DNA of 64,000 nt from Prorocentrum cordatum (Eukaryota > Sar > Dinophyceae > Prorocentrales > Prorocentraceae), in assembly GCA_963575745.1 (NCBI GenBank), contig CAUYUJ010000725.1, positions 522,501 through 586,500 of the forward strand, given 5' to 3'. Position 1 is the stretch's first letter; each line of letters begins with the position of its first letter. The translations under genes and the position numbers were made by a program. Under the pieces are notes generated by a model, which saw only the letters and a list, made by a program, of their open reading frames with translations, did no database searches and was not told where the DNA came from. Of the stretch, positions 56,225 to 64,000 are shown in pieces.

Positions 56225-56560
56225 GGGCTCGTCAGGATCTAAGGCCCGAGGGGGCACACGAATTGAAGGTCTCCTCTTATTTGATCGATTTCCTCCAAGA
56301 TGGCCCCAAGAAGCGCCCAGGAGGCACCAAGAGGCCCCAATTTTGCCCCAAGATGGCACTCGCGAGGCCCCAAAGGCTTCTAGGAAGGGCCACGATTTCA
56401 CCAAGGCGCTCAGGAGAGGCCCAAGTCTACATTTCCTGCAGCGTTGTCGTCGCTGTTGCCATTCTGGTTCACAGTGATGAAGTGTGGCTGTGAGCTTAGC
56501 TCGGCCAGCAGCAATCGCTGGTGCCTACGAGCAATCTCCCAGTGGCCGTGAGTTCTCTCC
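56225..56560 (+). promoter_or_regulatory. Leader module 4, upstream of the coiled-coil ORF
   Basis: A CCAAGA-rich upstream tract (56295-56400) leads to GTTGCCATTCTGGTTCACAG at 56455-56474 and CTGTGAGC at 56488-56495. TTAGCTCGGCC and a second GCTGTGAGCTCAGCTCCGC follow at 56569-56593. It ends about 100 nt before the ATG at 56660. One C-to-T change in the motif keeps the hairpin possible through a G-U pair. Confidence 0.5.
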
Positions 56561-56659
56561 GCCCATCATTTTCGCTGTGAGCTCAGCTCCGCACGGACGC
56601 TCTGCCTTCCAACGCCGCCAACTGCCTCCCTTCTGCCGAGAGTTCGCGTCAAGCTGGGG

Positions 56660-57460
56660 ATGCCTGCACTCCCAGAAGTACCAGAGACCGCTCCGATGTA
56701 TCGGGGCCAAACGGAGGACCAGGTGATTGGGCACGTAAGCTACGTGATCGAGCTGCAGGAGACCAACCTGCAGAGGAGCCGCGAGGTGACGACGGAGATG
56801 CTCAAGGTCCTCGAGTCGCAGATCGACACCCTGAAGGCCTCCAAGCTGCAGCTTGCGACGTGCCTGACCCGCAGCGCCATGGCCAAAGCGAAGACGACTC
56901 AGGAGATCTACATGGTAGCCGAGAACATTCGTACCATCGAGGACCAGATCCAAGGAATCACGGCAGGCCTGGGAAAGCTGATCGAGGCCCACGGGACGTT
57001 GAAGTACCAGGCGGAGCCCCCCCTCATCTGGCCATCGGTCAAAGAATATATTAAGCCGGAAGCCGACGAGACGGAGGACAACATGAAGGAGATCGAGTTC
57101 AAGCTGAGGGTTGCGCGTCGCGAGGAGATCGCTAAGGGTCAACACAAAGGGATCTTCGACGTAGCGGCAGCCTCCAGAGAGATCCGCGACGGGCGGCAGC
57201 CTCCAGAGGGAGGCATCCCTGCCTGGGACAAGAACAAGCCAGAGACGTGGCATGCCTACGGATGGAAAGACTATGAGGAGTGGCCCGACTTCGACAGCGT
57301 AAACACCTCGCAGACTCAGATGCCCGAGATGCCAGAGAAGCTAGAGGACACCTTCCCTCCTGCGGTGGGCTACGCTAAGCGCAAGATGGAGATAGGCAAG
57401 AGGATGGAGATCATGAGGGGAACAATGTCGGCAGCCTCATCGTCGGGAGAGGTACAATAA
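56660..57460 (+). CDS. Hypothetical 266-aa coiled-coil protein
   Basis: The cleanest cellular-looking ORF in the window. Met1 is the first ATG after leader module 4; Met13 is an alternative. Residues about 18-115 are strongly helical with heptad spacing (YVIELQETNLQRSREVTTEM; LKVLESQIDTLKASKLQLAT; NIRTIEDQIQGITAGLGKL), so a coiled coil is likely. Residues about 125-155 are acidic. A Trp/Asp-rich segment lies near 188-212 (GGIPAWDKNKPETWHAYGW, DYEEWPDF). The C-terminus is basic (YAKRKMEIGKRMEIM). No family recognised. The stop TAA comes from an 82-bp tandem duplication that repeats the basic tail out of frame, so the ancestral protein may have ended differently. Confidence 0.6.
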   Translation: MPALPEVPETAPMYRGQTEDQVIGHVSYVIELQETNLQRSREVTTEMLKVLESQIDTLKASKLQLATCLTRSAMAKAKTTQEIYMVAENIRTIEDQIQGITAGLGKLIEAHGTLKYQAEPPLIWPSVKEYIKPEADETEDNMKEIEFKLRVARREEIAKGQHKGIFDVAAASREIRDGRQPPEGGIPAWDKNKPETWHAYGWKDYEEWPDFDSVNTSQTQMPEMPEKLEDTFPPAVGYAKRKMEIGKRMEIMRGTMSAASSSGEVQ

Positions 57461-57540
57461 GCGCAAGATGGCGATAGACAAGAGGATGGAGCCCATCGTC
57501 GGTGAGAGAGAACCACGGGGGTTCGCCATTGGGAATGCGC
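57374..57540 (+). repeat. 82-bp tandem duplication across the stop of the coiled-coil ORF
   Basis: TAAGCGCAAGATGG starts at 57376 and again at 57458. The second copy, read in another frame, gives YNKRKMAIDKRMEPI and stays open for about 40 more codons to TGA at 57606. The 82-bp offset is not a multiple of three, so the duplication places a TAA in the ORF frame. Confidence 0.65.
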
Positions 57541-57606
57541 TCAAAGGCAACGACTACACGCACTGGCACATATGGTATTTGGTGGTGGTCAACCCGCACT
57601 CGCACT

Positions 57607-58060
57607 GAGAGTGCGTGTGTTGAGTGAGTGTGTGTTGTGCCCCCCCCCCCCCCCGCTCCCTGCCCTAGAGATGGGGCGCGGCCCTGGGTATGTGCCCTGA
57701 CTCTCGCTCGTGACTGCCAACGCCACCCTACGTGTCATACAACATTATCTGAGTATGTTAGTTCGTGTGAGGTCCGCGAGCCAAAGTCGTCAGCCACGGA
57801 TGCGCTTGGCCCAATTGCTGATATAGGATTTCTTATACGTATTGGCAGCAGTTTATGCATTGCGTTTTCTAAATAAGTGGTTTCATAACCCCAACAAACA
57901 CTACAACTGGATAACCCTCAGACCCTATTCAGGATGGGCGGATCCAGCCGCTAGGCTTTTTAAGCTAACAGACATGCGCAACATGGCATTGGACAGTGGC
58001 AAGCGGCGTAACCGACGATATGGAAAACCACACACGGCGAGAACACAGTCGATCATTTTC
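57607..58060. other. Unassigned sequence
   Basis: Contains a C run (57640-57654). A modest ORF (57842-58387) opens with ordinary-looking sequence but runs into His/Ser-rich repeat, so I do not call it. Confidence 0.4.
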
Positions 58061-58064
58061 ATTG

Positions 58065-58380
58065 CTTTTCCCCACATCCAAAGTGGGGTTCTTGTTTTCT
58101 CTGGACACCCCGCGCAGGAACAGGAACACACACACACACACACACACTCACACTCACTCACACTCTCTCATCATCAACCTCACCAGCATCATCGATCATG
58201 CTCTCTCACATGCTTAGTCACTCACATACTCATCATCATCACTCGCACTCTCTCACACGCTCACGAACATCATCATCATCATCATCATCGGCATCGGCAT
58301 CATCCTCATTCAAACATCATCATCGCCACCACTCATCTTCACCACCACTCATCATCCTCATCCTCATCATCGTTGAGTAA
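58065..58380 (+). repeat. Dispersed repeat R, copy 1
   Basis: Starts with the hairpin CCCCAC..GTGGGG (58073-58090), then TTCTTGTTTTCTCTGGACAC, CA/CTCA repeats and CATCAT/TCATCC microsatellite, ending in CATCGTTGAGTAAATT. The same order of parts occurs in copies 2 and 3. The His/Ser-rich frame across it is an artefact of CAT/TCA triplets. Confidence 0.75.
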
Positions 58381-58540
58381 ATTTTGAGGAAGTCTCAGGC
58401 GGGAGCCCCCTCCCTATGGGGCCCGCAAATCATGTTGGTAATCCGAGCGGGTCATCGGGATCCTGTAACTGTCGTCACTTTTGAGCTCCCCAGGCCTGAA
58501 AATGGATGAAGTCTCAGGCGGGAGCCTCGTCTGTGAGTGA
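58381..58540 (+). repeat. 160-bp satellite, unit split from the main array
   Basis: One unit (landmark GAGGAAGTCTCAGGCGGGAG at 58389) separated from the main array by R copy 2. It belongs to the family described at 58891-59760. Confidence 0.8.
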
Positions 58541-58736
58541 ATTCCCCGCATCCAAAGTGGGGTTCTTGTTTTCTCTGGACACCCCGCGCAGGAACAGGAA
58601 CACACACACCCACTCACAGTCACTCACACTCTCTCATCATCAACCTCACCAGCATCATCGATGATGCTCTCTCACATGCTTAGTCACTCACATACTCATC
58701 ATCATCATCACTCGCACTCTCTCACACGCTCACGAA

Positions 58737-58767
<31 letters not shown>

Positions 58768-58890
58768 GGCATCGGCATCATCCTCATTCAAACATCATCA
58801 TCGCCACCACCACTCACAATCAATCATAATCCTCTTCACCACTCATCTTCACCACCACTCATCATCCTCATCCTCATCATCGTTGAGTAA
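58541..58890 (+). repeat. Dispersed repeat R, copy 2, inserted in the 160-bp satellite
   Basis: Begins CCCCGC..GTGGGG (58545-58562) and ends CGTTGAGTAAATT. Satellite sequence lies on both sides. GAGTGAATT precedes it (about 58536) and GAGTAAATT ends it (about 58884), a possible 9-bp target duplication with one mismatch. Confidence 0.7.
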
Positions 58891-59760
58891 ATTGTGAGGA
58901 AGTCTCAGGCGGGAGCCCCCTCCCTATGGGGCCCGCAGATCATGTTGGTAATCCGAGCGGGTCATCGGAAACTTGTAACTGTCGTCACGTTTGGGCTCGT
59001 CAAGCCTGAAAATGGAGGAAGTCTCAGGCGGGAGCCTCGTCTGTGAGTGAATTGGGAGGAAGTCTCAGGCGGGAGCCCCCTCCTTATGGGGCCCGCAGAT
59101 CATGTTGGTAATCCGAGCGGGTCATCGGAAACTTGTAACTGTCGTCACTTTTGGGCTCCTCAAGCCTGAATTTGGAGGAAGTCTCAAGCGGGAGCCTCGT
59201 CTGTGAGTGAATTCTGAGGAAGGCTCAGGCGGGAGCCCCGTCCCTATGGGGCCCGCAGATCATGTTGGTAATCCGAGCGGGCCATCGGAAGCTTGTAACT
59301 GTCGTCACTTTTGGGTTCGTCAAGCCTGAATTTGGAGGAAGTCTCCGGCGGGAGCCTCGTCTCTGAGTGAATTGTGAGGAAGTCTCAGGCGGGAACCCCC
59401 TCCCTATGGGGCCCGCAGATCATGTTGGTAATCCGAGCGGGTCATCGGAATCCTGCAACTGTCGTCAATTTTGGGCTCCTCAGGCCTGAATTTGGAGGAA
59501 GTCTCAGGCGGGAACCTCGTCTGTGAGTGAACTGCGAGGAAGTCTCAGGCGGGGGCCCCCTCCCTATGGGGCCCGCAGATCATGTTGGTAATCCGAGCGG
59601 GTCATCGGAAACTTGTAACTGTCGTCAATTTTGGGTTCTCGCGCTGCCAGAACGCAGTTCCCAGGCCACATTTTGGACGCAACAAGGAAGTTTTTGGGCT
59701 CCTCAGGCCTGAATTTGGAAGAAGTCTCAGGCGGGAGCCTCGTCTCTGAGTGAATTGCGA
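58891..59760 (+). repeat. 160-bp tandem satellite
   Basis: GAGGAAGTCTCAGGCGGGAG or a close variant starts at about 58897, 59057, 59217, 59377 and 59537, exactly 160 bp apart. Each unit holds two GGAAGTCTC boxes, CTATGGGGCCCGCAGATCAT and GTAACTGTCGTCA. The last unit carries an extra 60-70 bp near 59635-59700. No coding signal was seen. Confidence 0.92.
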
Positions 59761-59809
59761 GGAGCCAACTGTAGGCCACTTCGTGTTCGTCGTGTTCCCA
59801 GAACGCTAT

Positions 59810-60510
59810 TCCCGGCACGCATCCACTGGGACGCACCCCTGTGCGCTTCCTCTGGGTCGTGCCCCCGCACGTATCCACTGGGACGCACCATTGTGCGTTT
59901 CCTTTGGGTCGTGCCCCTGGCACGTATCCACTGGGACGCACCCCTGTGCGCTTCCTCTGGGTCGTGCTCCGGCACGTATCCACTGGGACGCACTCCCGTG
60001 CGCTTCCTCAGGGTCGTGCCCCGGCACGTATCCACTGGGACGCACTCCCGTGCGCTTCCTCTGGGTCGTGCCCCCGCACGTATCCACTGGGACGCACTCT
60101 TGTGCGCTTCCTCTGGGTCGTGGCCCGGCACGTATCCACTGGGACGCACCCCTGTGCGCTTCCTCTGGGTCGTGCCCCCGCACGTATCCACTGGGACGCA
60201 CCCTGTGCGTTTCCTCTGGGTCGTGTTCGGCACGTATCCACTGGGACGCACCCCTGTGCGCTTCCTCTGGGTCGTGCCCCCGCACGTATCCACTGGGACG
60301 CACTCCTGTGCGCTTCCTCTGGGTCGTGTTCCGGCACGTATCCACTGGGACGCACTCTGTGCGCTTCCTCTGGGTCGTGTTTTGGCACGTATCCACTGGG
60401 ACGCACTCCCGTGCGCGTCCTCTGGGTCGTGCTCTGGCACGTATCCACTGGGACGCACTCCCGTGCGCTTCCTCTGGGTCGTGCTCCGGCACGTATCCAT
60501 TGGGACGCTT
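59810..60510 (+). repeat. 52-bp minisatellite open in all six frames
   Basis: About 13 units with the core CACGTATCCACTGGGACGCA, spaced 52-53 bp (for example 59926, 59978 and 60030 for ATCCACTG). Because 52 is not a multiple of three, each frame reads the unit in three registers, and none contains a stop. This produces 230-290-codon ORFs on both strands. I treat them as artefacts of the array. Confidence 0.9.
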
Positions 60511-61060
60511 CACAGTTCGATCTACATTCGTGCTTTTGAAGCAGGAAACTATGCCCTTTTTTCAATTTTCGTGTTCGGACTCTGGGTTCCGACACGCCCT
60601 GGGGTGAGGTGTTCAGGCAGCTTTCGCTTGTGATATCCTCGCAACTCTGATCTCGGAAGTGCCGTGCCCCATGGTGGCCCGGCCACTTTCGCCTGAGACA
60701 TCCTCGCAACTTTGAGTTCCGAAATGCCCTGAAGTGAAGTGTTCAAGCCACTGCCGCCTGAAACATCCTCGCAACGTTGACCTCGGATATGCCCTGCCAC
60801 TTAGTGGTCTGGCCGCTTCCGCCTAAGGCATCTTCGAACTCTGACCTCGGAGGTGCCCTACCCCATGGTGTCCGGGCACTTTCGCCTGAGACATCTTGGC
60901 AACTCTGGGTTGCGAGATGCCTTGAGCTCAGGTGTTCAGGCCACTTTCACTTTAGACATCCTCGTAACTCTGGGTTCCGATATGCCCTGTGAGAACAATG
61001 ACGATGACTACAAGCATGACGACGACGACGCTGATGACGATAACGATGACGACGATGACG
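60511..61060 (+). repeat. Degenerate 60-75-bp repeats, upstream part
   Basis: Words such as GAGACATCCTCGCAACTCTG, CCTCGGAAGTGCCCTGCCCC and GTGTTCAGGCCACTTTC alternate about every 60-75 bp, ending in a GAC/GAT microsatellite at 60997-61060. Confidence 0.75.
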
Positions 61061-61798
61061 TCCTCACAACTCTGGGTTCCGAGACGCCCTGACCTGATCC
61101 GAGACATCCTCGAAACTCTGAACTCGGAGGTGCCCTGCCCCACGGTGACCCATGCACTTTCGTTTCAGACATCTTCGCAAATCTGGGTACCGACACGCCC
61201 TGGGGTGAGGCGTTCAGGCCGCTTTCGCGTGAGCTATCCTCGCAACTCTGACCTCGGAAGTGCCCTGCCCCATGGTGGCCCGGCCACTTTCACTTGAGAC
61301 ATCCTCGCAACTTTGGGTTCCGAGACGCCCTGAAGTGAAGTGTTCAGGCCACTGGCGCCTGAGACATCCTCGCCACGTTGACTCGGATATGCCCTGCCCC
61401 TTAGTGGTCTGGCCGCTTCCGCCTGTGACATCCTCGAGGCTCCGATCTCAGATATGCCCTGAGCTCAGGTGTTCAGGTCAATTACGCGTGAGACATCCTC
61501 CGTCCTCGGATCTCGGCGGTGCCCTGCCCCATGGTGGCCGGGCGCTATCGCCCGAGACATCTTGGCAACTCTGGGTTGCGATATGCCTTGAGCTCAGATG
61601 TTCAGGCCACTTTCATTTAGATACCCTCGCAACTCTGGGCTCCGATATGCCCTGTGAGGACGATGGCGATGACTACGAATATGACGACGACGCTGATGAC
61701 GATAACGAAGACGACGGCGATGACGACGATGATGATGGTGATGATGGTGATGATGATGACGACGACGATGACGGCGACGAACGATGACGACGATGACG
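61061..61798 (+). repeat. 738-bp tandem duplication, first copy
   Basis: Starts TCCTCACAACTCTGGGTTCC at 61061. It contains about ten degenerate 60-75-bp units and ends in a GAC/GAT-rich microsatellite. It is nearly identical to the following copy. Confidence 0.88.
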
Positions 61799-62515
61799 TC
61801 CTCACAACTCTGGGTTCCGAGACGCCCTGACCTGATCCGAGACATCCTCGAAACTCTGAACTCGGAGGTGCCCTGCCCCACGGTGACCCATGCACTTTCG
61901 TTTCAGACATCTTCGCAAATCTGGGTACCGACACGCCCTGGGGTGAGGCGTTCAGGCCGCTTTCGCGTGAGCTATCCTCGCAACTCTGACCTCGGAAGTG
62001 CCCTGCCCCATGGTGGCCCGGCCACTTTCACCTGAGACATCCTCGCAACTTTGGGTTCCGAGACGCCCTGAAGTGAAGTGTTCAGGCCACTGGCGCCTGA
62101 GACATCCTCGCCACGTTGACTCGGATATGCCCTGCCCCTTAGTGGTCTGGCCGCTTCCGCCTGTGACATCCTCGAGGCTCCGATCTCAGATATGCCCTGA
62201 GCTCAGGTGTTCAGGTCAATTACGCGTGAGACATCCTCCGTCCTCGGATCTCGGCGGTGCCCTGCCCCATGGTGGCCGGGCGCTATCGCCCGAGACATCT
62301 TGGCAACTCTGGGTTGCGATATGCCTTGAGCTCAGATGTTCAGGCCACTTTCATTTAGATACCCTCGCAACTCTGGGCTCCGATATGCCCTGTGAGGACG
62401 ATGGCGATGACTACGAATATGACGACGCTGATGACGATAACGAAGACGACGGCGATGACGACGATGATGATGGTGATGATGGTGATGATGATGACGACGA
62501 CGATGACGGCGACGA
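61799..62515 (+). repeat. 738-bp tandem duplication, second copy
   Basis: Begins at 61799 with the same bases as 61061. I see very few differences, for example ACTTGAGAC (61292) against ACCTGAGAC (62030) and a 3-bp loss in the microsatellite near 62420. Such similarity suggests a recent duplication or an assembly duplication. The offset is 246 codons, so ORFs continue through it. Confidence 0.85.
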
Positions 62516-62620
62516 CTACGACGACGATGATGTTGATGACGATGATGATGCAAGTTGCGATGATGAGGATGATGCTGATGATGATGGTGGTGGTTGTGAT
62601 GTTGATGTAGCCATGATTTG
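62516..62620. repeat. (GAT)n/(GAC)n microsatellite
   Basis: GATGAT/GACGAC triplets with GTT variants, between the duplicated block and repeat R copy 3. Asp-rich (plus) and His-rich (minus) frames are artefacts. Confidence 0.85.
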
Positions 62621-62995
62621 TTTTTCCCCACATCCAAAGTGGGGTTCTTGTTCCCCACATCCAAAGTGGGGTTCTTGTTTTCTCTGGACACCCCGCGCAG
62701 GAACAGGAACACACACACACCCACTCACACTCACTCACACTCTCTCATCATCAACCTCATCAGCATCATCGATGATGCTCTCTCACATGCTTAGTCACTC
62801 ACATACTCATCATCATCATCACTCGCACTCTCTCACACGCTCACGAACATCATCATCATCATCATCATCGGCATCGGCATCATCCTCATTCAAACATCAT
62901 CATCGCCACCACCACTCACAATCAATCATCATCCTCTTCACCACTCATCTTCACCACCACTCATCATCCTCATCCTCATCATCGTTGAGTAAATT
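62621..62995 (+). repeat. Dispersed repeat R, copy 3
   Basis: Same order of parts as copies 1 and 2. The terminal hairpin CCCCAC..GTGGGG is tandemly doubled (62627 and 62653). It ends CGTTGAGTAAATT at about 62993 and is followed by the start of a 160-bp satellite unit. Confidence 0.75.
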
Positions 62996-63085
62996 GTGAG
63001 GAAGTCTCAGGCGGGAGCCCCCTCCCTATGGGGCCCGCAGATCATGTTGGTAATCCGAGCGGGTCATCGGAATCCTGTAACTGTA
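62996..63085 (+). repeat. Partial 160-bp satellite unit
   Basis: Matches the first 90 bp of the satellite (GAGGAAGTCTCAGGCGGGAG at about 62998, through GGTCATCGGAATCCTGTAACTG), then stops. R plus a satellite start recurs here as at 58381, so the pair may have moved or been duplicated together. Confidence 0.8.
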
Positions 63086-63300
63086 GGGGCCGCCCTGCGC
63101 GCGCGAACTAGAACTGATACCCCGGAGGCCCTAGCGGAGATTTGAGCACGCTTCTGGCCCGCTCGGCCGGCGAATTTGGAGTCCCTTGTGGTAGCCCGAT
63201 GATATACATATAACGGCGCACCGGGTCCGGGGGCCCGGGGCCGGGACCCCGACCACAAATGTGGGCTCCGGGGGGCCCGGAGGCTCGTCGGGGCTTGCCG
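63086..63300. other. GC-rich unassigned sequence
   Basis: Includes a G/C-rich block at 63213-63290 with GGGCCCGG-type words. No gene was seen. Confidence 0.4.
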
Positions 63301-63960
63301 GAGGCCTCCCCGGTCAGACAAGACGGCCCAAGAAGCGCCCAAGACGGCCCAAGAAACTTCCAAGAGGCCTCCAAGAGGGCTCCAAGATGCTGAAGATGGC
63401 CTCCAGACGTCCAAGGACGCCCCCAAGACGCCCCAAGAAGCCTCCAACATGCGCCCAAGAGGGCCCCTAGACGCAAAAATTGGCCCATTCCCTTCGTAAA
63501 ACGTACATTTTCAACAAAGTTGCCTTTTGGGCTTTCCGACGTTACAGGACGGCCCAAGAGGCGCCCAAGACCGCCCCAAGACGGCCCAAGAAGCTTCCAA
63601 GAGGGCCCCAGGACAGCCCAAGAGGGCCCCAAGACGGCCCAAGAGGCGCCCAAGATGGCCCAAGAGGGCCCCAAGACGGGCCCAAGAGGGGGCCCAGAGG
63701 GGGACCACGAACCGCAAGCTCGAGCCTTCCGCCCCAAGAGGCCGCCAGGAGGCCCCAAGGAGGCCCCTCAAGAGGCCCCAGGAGACCCCCAAGAGGCCCA
63801 AAGGAGGCCCCGAGAAGCCCCAAATCGGCCCCCAAAATGCTTCGAACCTGCTTCCAGGAGGCCCCCGACAGGTTCAGAGGCTCCCGAGAAGCTACGTCAA
63901 ACTCCCAGCGAGCGGCCGGACGAGGCCCCCCAAAAAATCCCAAGAGGGTTCCAGTATTTG
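63301..63960 (+). repeat. CCAAGA/GGCCC degenerate minisatellite
   Basis: GGCCCAAGA and CCAAGAGG words recur every 12-15 bp for about 650 bp, broken by ordinary sequence at 63475-63540. On the minus strand this gives LLGPSWAVLGPSW-like open frames. A milder form of the same tract precedes leader modules 2-4, so another module may begin just beyond the right edge. Confidence 0.75.
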
Positions 63961-64000
63961 TATCCTTCAGCGCTCTCTGGCCTTCTTCCCCCTGCCCCCT

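Noticed and set aside
48661-56495. A perfect dinoflagellate spliced-leader sequence
   Set aside because: Only degraded look-alikes were found; I saw no exact 22-nt leader in the window.
59727-60633. Possible CRISPR array or repeat-protein gene
   Set aside because: There are no unique spacers: the 52-bp unit is continuous and the ORFs are open in all frames. The eukaryotic context also argues against CRISPR.
61260-62999. Asp-rich then His/Ser-rich ORFs
   Set aside because: Products of GAC/GAT and CAT/TCA microsatellites joined to degenerate repeats.
63064-63943. Trp/Leu-rich minus-strand ORFs (LLGPSWAVLG-like)
   Set aside because: Direct translation of the CCAAGA/GGCCC minisatellite.

Overview
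The window looks like a GC-rich, gene-poor nuclear segment of a eukaryote full of retroelements and simple repeats. I infer a dinoflagellate, perhaps Prorocentrum-like. The grounds are the retroelement protein style, the amount of microsatellite and minisatellite DNA, and four leader motifs that resemble a degraded dinoflagellate spliced leader. This is inference, not proof. I saw no bacterial operons, rRNA or tRNA.

Layout. 1-2659 (minus) is a 5'-truncated reverse transcriptase/RNase H retroelement whose frame runs into a polypurine tract and off the left edge. 2660-7332 holds microsatellites, a GC-rich block, a 170-bp palindromic array and a 152-bp satellite. 7333-48150 is one GA/TC microsatellite interrupted by three copies of the same very large non-LTR retrotransposon, all on the minus strand: A (8175-24797, 16.6 kb), B (24968-41500, 16.5 kb) and C (41684-47347, 5'-truncated). 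48151-57600 carries four related leader modules, a frameshifted SF1-helicase-like pseudogene and one intact coiled-coil ORF. 57600-64000 is layered satellites and minisatellites with almost no convincing coding sequence.

The big element reads, in sense order: 141-nt 5' UTR; ORF1 (863 aa, gag-like with a C-terminal coiled coil); ORF2 (516 aa, signal-peptide-like N-terminus); ORF3 (about 1,870 codons by comparing copies: membrane segments, an ADP-ribosyltransferase-like HGT...Y motif, a Cys-rich domain and a Pro-rich tail); ORF4 (about 1,910 codons: APE endonuclease, RT with FVDD, CCHC knuckle, RNase H, C-terminal coiled coil); and a 366-nt 3' UTR ending in two hairpins. Both the full-length and the truncated copies lie directly against (TC)n on both sides. 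This points to insertion into TC microsatellites by target-primed reverse transcription. No copy is fully intact, but the copies complement each other, so the ancestral layout can be inferred. The size, the accessory ORFs and the target preference together are the main finding.
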